NCBI RefSeq assembly: GCF_007833795.1
Contig: NZ_CP032703.1
Location: 434,001-498,000 of the forward strand
Source of the DNA: Candidatus Pantoea soli
Lineage (GTDB): Bacteria > Pseudomonadota > Gammaproteobacteria > Enterobacterales > Enterobacteriaceae
Direction: 5' to 3'
DNA: 64,000 nt
Part shown: positions 1 through 8,031 of the stretch, one piece after another
Numbering within the stretch: the stretch's first letter is position 1
Layout: the number at the start of each line of letters is the position of its first letter
Made by a program: the position numbers and the translations under genes
The notes under the pieces: generated by a model
Databases searched by the model: none
The model's input: the letters and a program-made list of their open reading frames with translations, nothing else
Told to the model about the DNA's origin: nothing

Positions 1-226
1 AGAATTCTCAATTTTTCTTTTGCCGGTCAGCAAAAAGAGTGTGGTCGGTCCAGTTAATTCAACAGTTTCCACGCGGTAATCACGTCGATGCAGCCTTGTT
101 CCACGCGGCCTGATGCGGAAAACACCCGGCGATTTTGTCAGGTTGCACCGGGCCGTTATTTGCCCTGTGATGAAATCCGCACCAGGATTTAATTTTCTGA
201 ATGTGAATAAATAATCCGGGAGAAGT

Positions 227-1075
227 ATGAATTTTAAAGCATCAGGTGCATTAATCATGCTGATGGCATCCGCCGCGCTGGCAGCCGAAGCGCCGGATAA
301 AGCGCGCAGCACACCGCGTGTCACGCCGCTGACGGTAGGGAATCTTACGCTGCAATAGGGTAAGCCAGCCATTATTGTGTCCCTGACCGGGGCCAGTGAA
401 GAGGATATGCTGCGCCAGGCCAGCGAGGCTGCGAAGCGTGACAGCGTACAGATGGCCGAGCTGCGGGCAGATAAACTGGCCTTCGTGACGGATGCGGAGC
501 GCGTTGCCCGGCTCGGACACGCTGTACGTACGCGGCTACAGGGTAAACCGCTGCTGCTGACATTTCGTTCAAAGGCCGAGGGCGGGGACAAAACGCTGGA
601 TGCGCACACCTATTCGGCTCTTTATCGGCAATGGCTGGATGCGGGTTTCGCCGATCTCATCGACATCGAAATGCAGGCTGGCGAAGCGGTTGTCCGCCCG
701 TTGATTGCCTGTGCTCACCAGCGCAACACGCGCGTTATCCTCTCTTATCATGATTTTGCTACCACCCCTTCCCTCGCCGACATCCTCTCCCGGCTGCAGC
801 AGCAGGACGCACAGGGCGCGGACATCCTGAAAATCGCCCTGATGCCGCATAGCCCGGCCGATGTAACCCGGCTGCTGGATGCCAGCTGGCAGATGCGTCA
901 GCAGACGGACAAACCTATGCTGATTATGGCGATGGGCGATACAGGGAAAATAACGCGTATGTCGGGCGAATTGTTTGGCAGCAACCTGACCTTCGCCAGT
1001 CTGGGCGAGGCGTCTGCTCCCGGCCAGATTGCCAGTGACGAACTGGCGCAGTTTCTGGAAGCATTGCGCCAGTAA
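227..1075 (+). pseudogene. aroD: Exported type I 3-dehydroquinate dehydratase (AroD family) with an in-frame amber stop
   Basis: The reading frame opens at ATG 227 behind a GGGAGAAG ribosome site and encodes a signal peptide (MNFKASGALIMLMASAALAA). It reaches a TAG at 356-358 and then continues in the same frame to 1075. The downstream part carries the AroD barrel signatures: an IDIE strand, the catalytic His in SYHDF, the Schiff-base Lys in GADILKIALMP, and the end motif ASAPGQIAS. The family converts 3-dehydroquinate to 3-dehydroshikimate. The signal peptide suggests a periplasmic version, distinct from the cytoplasmic biosynthetic enzyme. The amber codon sits just before the conserved GKPAIIVSLTG strand, so without suppression no active exported enzyme is made. 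Internal initiation at GTG 377 would give a barrel lacking its first strand and the export signal. A sequencing error cannot be excluded. Confidence 0.82.
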
Positions 1076-1473
1076 GCGCCGTTAATCCACCACGCAGACA
1101 GATCCGGCGGTGAAGCGGCCTCTCTTGCCGGTTAAAGCGTAATAAAAGCACCCGCGAGAAAACGCGCCTGCCGGCTATGGGCGCCCGGTTCATCGCCATG
1201 CAGACATTGTCGGCGTTTCCATCAGGCTCAGGCGTTGCGGGGTAACCCTTACAGAAATAATGGACGCGCATAAACCCGGATAAAACGGCCCTGCACGCTA
1301 TGGATAAGAAACGGCATAATGCCGGATACCGCTTTAACGGAATGAATCTGACGGAAAGAAAGGTAACCACCGGTAACAAACATCCAGGTTTATGTTCTTT
1401 TGCCAGCGCAATGCCAAAGCCTGACTATGCTGAAGGCGTCTGTGGGACAATTATCAACTCGGGGAGTTATTTT

Positions 1474-1695
1474 ATGAAGACGTTATCAGTGGCGGTTATT
1501 TCAGCAGGTTTGCTGCTGGCGATCAGTGCTCAGGCAGAAGCGAAAGGCTGCCTGAAAGGTGCTGCAGCAGGCGGCGTGGCAGGCCATCTTGCGCACCATG
1601 GCGTTGCAGGTGCAGCAGCAGGCTGCGCAGTGGGTCACCATATGGCCAGTAAGAAAGAGAAAGAAGCGCAAAAAAATCAGCAGGGTCAGCAGTAA
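1474..1695 (+). CDS. Small exported glycine-rich protein, function unknown
   Basis: The product has 73 residues. ATG 1474 was chosen because GGGGAG at 1461-1466 precedes it and a classical signal peptide follows (MKTLSVAVISAGLLLAISAQAEA). An upstream in-frame start at 1300 would add a segment without protein-like character. The mature part has a Gly/Ala-rich zipper (KGAAAGGVAGHLAHHGVAG) with two His-Ala/His-His clusters and a Lys/Gln-rich tail. It resembles the glycine-zipper 2TM-type small envelope proteins of enterobacteria, with no known reaction. It stands alone, followed by a hairpin. Confidence 0.75.
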   Translation: MKTLSVAVISAGLLLAISAQAEAKGCLKGAAAGGVAGHLAHHGVAGAAAGCAVGHHMASKKEKEAQKNQQGQQ

Positions 1696-1711
1696 GTTTT
1701 GCTGATACCGG

Positions 1712-1740
1712 TTAACGGTGCAGCGCTGCTGCGCCGTTAA
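1712..1740 (+). terminator. Hairpin after the small exported protein, probable terminator
   Basis: The arms TTAACGGTGCAGC and GCTGCGCCGTTAA pair with one G-T wobble and a very short loop. Only a weak A/T-rich tail (taataaaattattt) follows, so termination is likely but not certain. Confidence 0.6.
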
Positions 1741-2229
1741 TAATAAAATTATTTCAGCCGCCCTATCTCCCTGCTGACCTGATTACACGCTATCGGGTAA
1801 AAGTGATAGCAACCGCTTCCGGCCCCCTGCGTCGTCCTGTTGTGGGTCAATACGCGCATATTCCGGCGTTTATTTGTGGTTCTGTTTGCCCTGCCAATCC
1901 GCTCTGGCTGAATAACCAGACGATTCTACCCGTTACCAACCCTCCGGCCCTGATGATTTATCGCCAGACCAACGCTGTGCTAACCCGCTACCCCTTATCC
2001 ATCTGAATAAGCGCTTTCACAAAATTGCGCTGCGGTCAGGCTGGTTTAATGCAGGGAAAAATCGTTAAGATGAGAGCAACCGTATTGCTTACGGCTACGG
2101 ATAATAAGCGCGAATAATCACCTTCTTTGTCACTTATATTGAAAAGGCTGTTTTCCAGGGAAATGCCATGCGCTGATCGGCGGATCAGTGAACATCTTCA
2201 TGGATTTTTATGTATGCAGGAGTAAACGT
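1741..2229. other. Gene-free stretch
   Basis: I see no credible gene here. A 67-codon open frame at 1803-2006 has no ribosome site and no family resemblance. Near the right end a short dyad (CTGATC, 4 nt, GATCAG at 2173-2188) lies just upstream of the acetyltransferase gene and could be a regulatory site. Confidence 0.5.
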
Positions 2230-2778
2230 ATGCAGATACCGGTACTGGAAACAAAACGCCTGATATTAAAACCGCTGGTCGCAGAAGATGCACCGCAAAT
2301 TCAGCAATACTATCCACGCTGGGATATTGTGCGGTATATGGTGGCCTCCGTTCCCTGGCCCTATCCCGAAGATGGCGCGTCACAGTACGTTAATAACGTC
2401 GCGCTGCCGGAGATGGAAAAAGGCCTTTCCTGGTTCTGGACGCTGCGCCTGCGTGACCAACCGGAAAATCTGATTGGGGTGATCTGCCTCAGCGAAGAAG
2501 AAGATAATAACCGGGGATTCTGGCTGAGACCGGAATACCAGCGTCAGGGCCTGATGCGTGAGGCCAGTATCGTGGTGACCGACTACTGGTTCAACACGCT
2601 CAACCGCACTGTGTTACGCGCGCCGAAAGCGGCCGCAAACAGCCGCTCCCGGGCCATTTCCGCCAGCAGCGGTATGCGCCTGATCAAAACCGAGAAAAAA
2701 CAGTACATCAGCGGAGTGATGGATTCCGAAACCTGGGAAATCACCCGCGACGAGTGGAATGCCCGCCATCGGCTCTGA
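2230..2778 (+). CDS. GNAT-family N-acetyltransferase (RimJ-like)
   Basis: This 182-residue protein opens with the hallmark of the RimJ/RimL branch (VLETKRLILKPL) and contains the acyl-CoA binding turn in FWLRPEYQRQGLMREA around residues 107-122. Such enzymes move an acetyl group from acetyl-CoA to an amine, often a ribosomal protein N-terminus or a small metabolite; the substrate here cannot be told. ATG 2230 is preferred over the in-frame ATG at 2188 because AGGAG at 2218-2222 is ideally placed for it. The gene is monocistronic and convergent with the DapA-like gene. Confidence 0.85.
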   Translation: MQIPVLETKRLILKPLVAEDAPQIQQYYPRWDIVRYMVASVPWPYPEDGASQYVNNVALPEMEKGLSWFWTLRLRDQPENLIGVICLSEEEDNNRGFWLRPEYQRQGLMREASIVVTDYWFNTLNRTVLRAPKAAANSRSRAISASSGMRLIKTEKKQYISGVMDSETWEITRDEWNARHRL

Positions 2779-2782
2779 CAGG

Positions 2783-2815
2783 CACCCTGCAGGGCGCGCA
2801 GCCTGCTGCAGGGTG
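2783..2815. repeat. Perfect 10-bp inverted repeat between convergent genes
   Basis: CACCCTGCAG and CTGCAGGGTG are perfect complements around a 13-nt loop. It sits exactly between two convergent genes and probably acts as a transcription stop for one or both, although no T tract follows on the plus strand. Confidence 0.55.
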
Positions 2816-2822
2816 TAACACG

Positions 2823-3716
2823 TTACTGCAGCCCGAGGTGGCGAATCACCGTGGCGACTTCTTCGGTATCCCTGGCGCTGAGCGGGCGGAGCGGACGAGG
2901 CAGGCAGTCCGCTGCTGTTAACCCCAGCACGCCAGCCGCTGCCGCCATAACGCGAATACTGCCGCCGTGCTTACTGAACAGCGCCCAGAGCGGGTTCAGC
3001 TGTTCAGACAGTTGCCGCACCCGCGCAGTATCATTCTGCTGAGCAGCATCGGTTATCGCTTTCGCCGCCTGCGGAAACAGCCCGCCGCAGACGGAATACC
3101 ACACGTCACAGCCTGCATTCAGTCCGACGCCGGCACTGGCATCACCGCTGATACCCAGCGTCATGGTGGCTGGCAGCAGCGCTTTCAGCTGCCGGATTCG
3201 CGCCTGCACTTCGGCGGGTGAAGACGACAGACCCGGCATTTTGACTGAGCGGATAAACGGTAACGAGGCGATACGTGCATATAACGCGTCGGAGAACGTG
3301 AAGCCTGTGGTGCGCGGATTATCATAAAGACAGACAGGCACCGAGACATGCTGTGACAGGGTGCTGAACAGCTCAAACACTTCTTCCTCATAAAGCGGCT
3401 GATAAGACACGGGCGGCAGCAGCAAGGCCTGTGCGCCTGCGGCCTGCGCATCTTCAGCCAGACGCAGCACTTTATCGGTGCTGACCGCCCCCACGCAGAC
3501 CATGATCGGGATCTCCCCCGCATGTGCTTTTGCCACCTCCGCAATATGCCTGCGTTGCTTTCGGGTGAAATAGGCATAGCAGCCGGTGGAACCCAGCACG
3601 CCAATGGAGTCGGCCCCGGCTGCGGTGATGCGCGCCAGAAGGCGGATGAAACCGCGTTCATCAAAACCCGCTGCGGAAACAGGCGTCAGTGGAAAGGCGC
3701 TCAGACCGGTAAACAT
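2823..3716 (-). CDS. Dihydrodipicolinate synthase/N-acetylneuraminate lyase family aldolase
   Basis: This 297-residue protein is a complete DapA-superfamily barrel. Visible landmarks are the substrate loop GSTG (42-45), the catalytic Tyr131 in YDNP, and the Schiff-base Lys159 in SVKMPG. The family condenses or cleaves pyruvate or related oxo-acids with an aldehyde. The loop lacks the GTTGE sequence of true lysine-pathway DapA, so a catabolic or promiscuous aldolase is more likely than lysine biosynthesis. The gene is solitary, with no transporter or regulator beside it to point to a substrate. The start at 3716 gives the usual family N-terminus (FTGLSAFPLTP). Confidence 0.85.
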   Translation of the reverse strand: MFTGLSAFPLTPVSAAGFDERGFIRLLARITAAGADSIGVLGSTGCYAYFTRKQRRHIAEVAKAHAGEIPIMVCVGAVSTDKVLRLAEDAQAAGAQALLLPPVSYQPLYEEEVFELFSTLSQHVSVPVCLYDNPRTTGFTFSDALYARIASLPFIRSVKMPGLSSSPAEVQARIRQLKALLPATMTLGISGDASAGVGLNAGCDVWYSVCGGLFPQAAKAITDAAQQNDTARVRQLSEQLNPLWALFSKHGGSIRVMAAAAGVLGLTAADCLPRPLRPLSARDTEEVATVIRHLGLQ

Positions 3717-3955
3717 CGCTTACTCCTGAATAACAGATTAACGGGAAGGACGCCGCGCACGCTGTCAGAGCCGGCCGCGGTCGGGATGAATGCCTGATCA
3801 AGCCATACCCATCCGCAACCGGCAAGGTACAGACAGGCGTTTTATTTTGCATACAGAGGTTATGCGCACTGTCCTTCAACGCTTCTCGTCACGAGCTGAA
3901 GCAGAGGATGCCAGGATGCGAAAAAACTGCGCTGCCGCACCTTTCATGATGCCGG

Positions 3956-4846
3956 TTACACCGGCAGAAACTGATAGGTAAGCAGGCGAACCCTTCCCGC
4001 TTTTTCCGCCGTTCTGATGGAGGGGATATTCTCCGGCAGGATAGTGCCAGCCAGTAATACCGGCTGCCGCGATCGCTGCAGAAAGTCATGATAAAGCAGG
4101 CGCTGTGCCTGAGAAGCAAGTGAACGTCCCTGAAAAGCGGGCGCAATGACTTCTTCGCGGATGCAATAGCCGTTTAAAAAAGCGAGCGTGCTTTTTTCAC
4201 AGAGAATAAATCCTGCCCTCTCCCGTTCAGCCAGTACGATATAGACATTGCCCGCAGCGATATGCTGTTCCAGCTCGCTCTCAGAAGTCGCCTTTAACCT
4301 ATCGGCTAAGCCGGAAAGCGTCCGGGCAGGGTGATAAGCCTGTGCCATGGTATGACAACACCATGCATATTCAGTCTGAAAAGCCGGACGGATAGTGACT
4401 GAGCTTGTCTCCGGCAATGGCATCAGGTCGGAACCGGCTGCGCCGTAAATATACTGATCAACCTTGCCGGGTAATAACCTATTTTCCGGCGTTAAGACAC
4501 GAACAGACTGCGGTTTCATCTCTGCCCATTCCTGGCTGATGATGCCTGCGATTTCCCGATCGGGTTCAGCATCAAACGCCACCAGATCAATAAAAGGATA
4601 ACGAATATCCCCGCCGCGATAACGCGGCCCGGTCAGAAAGTGTTTTCCATTAATGATGAGATGACGCTGCAAAAAATAGTTCTGCGGCAGCCCCAGCTCC
4701 CGCCATGGGAAGTGAGCGGAGAACGCTGGATCGGCGCATCTGCTGCGCTGCTGCACGACCCAGACTTCCAGCGCAGATCGCAGGTACGCTTTGGGCAGCG
4801 GCAGCGTCTCATAATACGTCAGTAAACCGGCTGTCAGCGTATCCAT
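3956..4846 (-). CDS. Two-part protein with C-terminal GNAT acetyltransferase domain
   Basis: The product has 296 residues. The first half is an unrecognised domain rich in aromatic and charged residues. The C-terminal third fits a GNAT fold, with a run ending AFQGRSLASQAQRLLYHDFL (an acetyl-CoA loop of the Q/RxxGxA type) followed by the IPSIRTAEKAGR strand-helix that closes many GNATs. The substrate is unknown. It lies just downstream of another GNAT on the same strand, separated by 80 bases, so the two may be co-transcribed. Confidence 0.75.
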   Translation of the reverse strand: MDTLTAGLLTYYETLPLPKAYLRSALEVWVVQQRSRCADPAFSAHFPWRELGLPQNYFLQRHLIINGKHFLTGPRYRGGDIRYPFIDLVAFDAEPDREIAGIISQEWAEMKPQSVRVLTPENRLLPGKVDQYIYGAAGSDLMPLPETSSVTIRPAFQTEYAWCCHTMAQAYHPARTLSGLADRLKATSESELEQHIAAGNVYIVLAERERAGFILCEKSTLAFLNGYCIREEVIAPAFQGRSLASQAQRLLYHDFLQRSRQPVLLAGTILPENIPSIRTAEKAGRVRLLTYQFLPV

Positions 4847-4926
4847 GGTCTGTCACCCTGTCATCTTGTTGTCTGCTGCAAACAGAAGCCCGCGGAACCT
4901 TTAGTAGCGCAGACCCTGCGTTTCCT

Positions 4927-5478
4927 TCAGCGGCTGGTCAGCCAGTCATGGCGGGTAATGCGGAACATCAGGCTCGGCGCGAAACCGGGTAAGTCGTCGA
5001 CTTTCTTCAGAAAGGTCAGGCCAGCTTTCTCCAGCACGCGGCGTGAAGCAACATGATTTTCGCGCACCACGCCAACAATCTCATCCAGCCCAATGTCATC
5101 AAAACCAAAGCGGATGGCGCGCCGGGAAAGTTCGGTGGCATAGCCTTTTCCCCATGCGGCAGGGTCAAACCGATAGCCAAGGTTATTTGTCAGCTGCCCG
5201 TCAAAATGGCTGGCAAAAATACCGCCGAAACCAATCACCGTATCCGGGTTCTCCTTTTCATATATTGTCCAGTCACCAAAGCCGTGAATATCATAACTTT
5301 GCTGCGCGCGCGTCAGTGCATCCCGTGCATAGCCGATATCCGGATAGGGCCCGCGCGGATTAAACTGATGAGTCACAGGGTTGCCAAATATGCGAAAAAG
5401 ATCCTGTACATCTTCCGCGGTTTTATAGCGATAAAGTAACCGTTCTGATTCCCACATCGGGTAAGCAGGTTGCGTCAT
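4927..5478 (-). CDS. GNAT-family N-acetyltransferase (RimJ/RimL type)
   Basis: This 183-residue acetyltransferase has a typical N-terminus (MWESERLLYR), the acetyl-CoA loop in FDPAAWGKGYATELSRRAI, and the late motif VVRENHVASRRVLEKAGL. ATG 5478 starts just before the family N-terminus. The frame stays open upstream to 5826, but that extension is Cys/Arg-rich and unlike the family, so I treat it as untranslated. Such proteins often acetylate antibiotics, amino acids or protein N-termini, and nothing here narrows it. It probably heads a two-gene GNAT unit with the next gene downstream. Confidence 0.85.
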   Translation of the reverse strand: MTQPAYPMWESERLLYRYKTAEDVQDLFRIFGNPVTHQFNPRGPYPDIGYARDALTRAQQSYDIHGFGDWTIYEKENPDTVIGFGGIFASHFDGQLTNNLGYRFDPAAWGKGYATELSRRAIRFGFDDIGLDEIVGVVRENHVASRRVLEKAGLTFLKKVDDLPGFAPSLMFRITRHDWLTSR

Positions 5479-5852
5479 GGCGATCGTTATCCCGGCATTA
5501 TATGTGCTGACAATATAGTTAAAGCACAGCGCGAACACATCTTTTTCGCTCGCCGGTTCTGCCTGAACAGCCATGCTGTCGCAACCTGTGGCCTGACCAG
5601 GGACGTTTCTGTACAGGTAACCCGCCGCAGCCGCAGGCATCAGCGCCGCAAGCGTTCGGCAACAGCGTCGGCTGACAGATAAACTCTCCATGTTGCAGAG
5701 GCAAGTGCTGGCGTGGCTGATGCAGAAAGCCCCTGCAGCCGAAAACCGACCTGGGCAATACAACGACTTTTCCAGCACTTTTTCAGAACTCAGCGCATCG
5801 TGAAGCGCTGATGTTATGCGATGCAAGAAAATAAATTGAAAAGCCTGTCAAG

Positions 5853-5880
5853 TTGGTCCCTGCCCTGACGATAATATAAA
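5853..5880 (+). promoter_or_regulatory. Candidate sigma-70 promoter
   Basis: TTGGTC (5853-5858) and TATAAA (5875-5880) are separated by 16 bases. Transcription would begin near 5887 and run into a strong terminator about 70 bases on, with no gene between. Confidence 0.4.
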
Positions 5881-5886
5881 TGTGCC

Positions 5887-5957
5887 TCTCCAGGGGAACA
5901 ATAAAACAAAATGATATTCCTGCCCTTTACGGCTCCTTTGACCGGGAGCCTTTTTTT
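5887..5957 (+). ncRNA. Candidate small RNA
   Basis: The segment from the predicted start to the end of an intrinsic terminator is about 70 nt. It has an A-rich unpaired stretch (AATAAAACAAAATG) followed by a GC hairpin and seven T residues, the layout of many Hfq-bound RNAs. I do not recognise it as a known RNA. A short leader-type open frame from ATG 5911 runs through the terminator and argues against a normal coding role. Confidence 0.35.
5931..5957 (+). terminator. Intrinsic terminator
   Basis: GGCTCC and GGGAGCC form a GC-rich stem, followed directly by TTTTTTT at 5951-5957. This is a textbook rho-independent terminator with no annotated gene upstream of it on this strand. Confidence 0.8.
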
Positions 5958-6347
5958 GCGTTTAACCGGCCTGCATAAAGTCAGCCCGTTCTGATGCAGC
6001 GCAATGGCTTTGTGCTGCTTGTGGCTTGAGAAAATAATAATCAGGTTCGGTTTTCTTTTTATCCAGGCTTACTCTTTACCGGCTGATTTATACTCCCCTG
6101 ATGATCACCCAGGTTATTTCCTGTTCTGCCCGCATTTTTCTTAACCTTCCCTCAACCCGCTGTTGAAATCCACCTTGTGAAGAAACCGCTTTGTGTTTTA
6201 TCTGGCATAAAACTCTCCTGACAGATAATCACGGCCGTCATGATAAGGCTTACTCATACAAACTTCAGTCACACCGGTTATAAATATAACGCTGATATTT
6301 TATTGATTTATAAAAACGGCGTTGATTGCTTTTTTTAAAAACCCGCA

Positions 6348-6369
6348 CAGAGGGGCATCTGCCCCTCTG
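6348..6369. repeat. Perfect 10-bp inverted repeat
   Basis: CAGAGGGGCA and TGCCCCTCTG are separated by only two bases, so the hairpin would open its closing pair. On the minus strand it is followed by TGCGGGTTTTT, giving a possible minus-strand terminator. Confidence 0.5.
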
Positions 6370-6611
6370 AACCCTTTTCAGCGCCCTGCCGGCCGGCAAA
6401 ACCGTTTTTCCCTGTTGAACACAAAATAGTGATTGATCCGCCAGGCCAGAGCAGATGATATAGGGCGTGCGTGCTGTTCGCCGGTGCGCGTCCGCTGGCC
6501 TGTCGCCGGGCTGTCAGGCCGGTGTCGCAGAGTTGTCGGGTCAGGATCGTGGTGGTGACGCGGGCAGACAGGCAAACTTTGCCGTGACCCTCAACCTTGC
6601 GGAGACGATAA

Positions 6612-7079
6612 ATGAGCACAACCAACACCTTTCGGGCGCTGCGTCTTGCACGCGCCTGGTCACAGGAACAACTGGCAGAAATGGCCGGGCTGAGCACGCG
6701 CACGATCCAGCGAATCGAGAATGGCGAGCGGCCGGGGCGGGAAACATTAAGTGCGCTGGCTGCGGTGTTTGAAGTGAGCGTGGCTGAGCTCACTGGTTCC
6801 GCCGTGGCGGAAGAGCACGCGCTGGATCAGAACATTACCGCAGCCAGAGAGAGAATAGCGGCGGAGAGCCGTTTTTACCGCGCCGCGCTCGCTGCCGCCG
6901 TGGTCTGCACGCTGCTGTATCTGTTGAACCATTTTACTTCCCCGACCAGTCACTGGTCGCTTTGGGTTGCGGCAATCTGGTTCGCCCTGATTGCGCTGCG
7001 CGGGATGCGGATCTTTCTGTTCAGCGGGCTGATTCACACATGGCAGCAAAAACGGCTGCAGCGTTTGCTGCGCAGATAA
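6612..7079 (+). CDS. XRE-family DNA-binding protein with a two-TM C-terminal domain
   Basis: The product has 155 residues. An XRE/Cro helix-turn-helix occupies about residues 6-60, with the recognition segment MAGLSTRTIQRIENGERPG. After a linker come two hydrophobic helices (about 91-107 and 115-130) and a basic tail ending KRLQRLLRR. This matches the 2TM-domain family often fused to XRE domains, giving a membrane-tethered regulator. GGAG about 10 bases upstream supports the start. It stands alone, with no partner gene to suggest a signal. Confidence 0.8.
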   Translation: MSTTNTFRALRLARAWSQEQLAEMAGLSTRTIQRIENGERPGRETLSALAAVFEVSVAELTGSAVAEEHALDQNITAARERIAAESRFYRAALAAAVVCTLLYLLNHFTSPTSHWSLWVAAIWFALIALRGMRIFLFSGLIHTWQQKRLQRLLRR

Positions 7080-7214
7080 ATACCAGACGGCGAAAACGGC
7101 CACACTAATATGCAAACAAGGCAGTGACCCGTTGTAACACGGCAGATAGCGCACATTTCCATGCCCGAATCAGCGTGCAGTTGTGCCACTGCCTGAACAC
7201 CATCCGGAGACCCC

Positions 7215-7719
7215 ATGCAAATCAGACGTGCCCTGCCTGCCGAAGCCGAAGCCTGCTGGCACATCCGCAACCAGGCTATACGCCATGGCTGCCGGGAAAG
7301 CTATGACGCAGCCGTGATTGCGGCCTGGACACCGGATACCATGCCGCAGAGTTACCGGAACGTCATTCGCGCGCAGCCTTTTTTTGTTGCCGTGGACACG
7401 GATGATCAACCGGTGGCGACGGGTTTCCTCGACGTGACTTCCGGTGGCGACGGGTTTCCTCGACGTGACTTCCGGCAGCGTCGAGGCAATCTTTACCCTG
7501 CCCGCCTTTACAGGCCAGGGATTGGCCAGCCGGATTATTGACGCCATTAAAAGCGAAGCGCGTGCGCGAGGTTTCCTGCAATTAACCCTCTTTGCCACGC
7601 CGAATGCGCGGAACTTTTATCAGAAGCAGGGGTTTCATCTGGTGCGGGAATGTTTTTATCCCTCCGCACTAGCGCACGCTGATTTACGCTGCTTTGAAAT
7701 GATCATAACGCTTCGCTAA
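7215..7719 (+). pseudogene. GNAT acetyltransferase frameshifted by an exact 31-bp tandem duplication
   Basis: The first 65 or so codons from ATG 7215 (MQIRRALPAEAEACWHIRNQ) and the last 80 codons ending at 7719 form one normal GNAT, including the acetyl-CoA loop FTGQGLASRIIDAIKSEAR and the closing motif NARNFYQKQGF. They are out of register because a 31-bp unit is present twice in tandem (7410-7440 and 7441-7471). Deleting one copy restores a continuous 157-residue protein reading PVATGFLDVTSGSVEAIF through the junction. As written, the product ends early with a nonsense tail. An exact duplication points to a very recent, potentially reversible event. Confidence 0.9.
7410..7471. repeat. 31-bp perfect tandem direct repeat
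   Basis: Two identical 31-bp copies lie head to tail (7410-7440, 7441-7471). The next four bases (CCGG) repeat the start of the unit. The length is not a multiple of three, so copy number switches the reading frame of the acetyltransferase gene that contains it. Confidence 0.97.
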
Positions 7720-8031
7720 TTGGCCAGACGCGGCAATCGATATTTTTATAAACCCCCTGTTTATAATGCAGTTACCCCTAATTGTAATATTTATTCTGAC
7801 GCTGCCTTTAACTGGTTAAATGGTTATATAACTGACCATTCCTGAATAAATAGTCACGCCGGGCATCATAACACCCGTTAAAATAAAAGTTGATCCGCAT
7901 CAATTAAATATGAGATTGGCGTAATAAACCGTCAGGAGACCGTAAATATACGCCGCAGCACGCCGATACCAGAAGATGCCCGGAGCACACATGCTGATGA
8001 CTCTGGCCATCCAACCATACAGGGTATCTTC
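7720..8031. other. Upstream region of the chemoreceptor gene
   Basis: This AT-rich, gene-free stretch ends in a FliA-type promoter (7943-7969). Nothing else is supported. Confidence 0.6.
7943..7969 (+). promoter_or_regulatory. FliA (sigma-28) promoter
   Basis: TAAA at 7943-7946, a 15-base spacer and GCCGATAC at 7962-7969 match the enterobacterial flagellar sigma consensus (TAAA, N15, GCCGATAA) in all but the last base. It lies about 60 bases upstream of a chemoreceptor start codon, the expected position for a class 3 flagellar gene. Confidence 0.8.

Larger units (their letters stand above)
5479..6611. other. 1.1-kb gene-free region with regulatory elements
   Basis: No convincing protein gene is present. 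The region holds a plus-strand promoter-terminator pair that could define a short RNA (5853-5957) and a perfect hairpin at 6348-6369. The rest is AT-rich sequence around 6200-6340 with no further structure I can support. Confidence 0.6.

Noticed and set aside
1803..2006. Possible 67-residue protein
   Set aside because: Starts at a non-ATG codon without a ribosome site and resembles no family.
5490..5505. TATAAT-like box just upstream of the GNAT gene on the minus strand
   Set aside because: No acceptable minus-35 element at 16-18 bases.
5479..5826. N-terminal extension of the GNAT at 4927-5478
   Set aside because: The extension is Cys/Arg-rich and unlike the family, and a normal family start exists at 5478.
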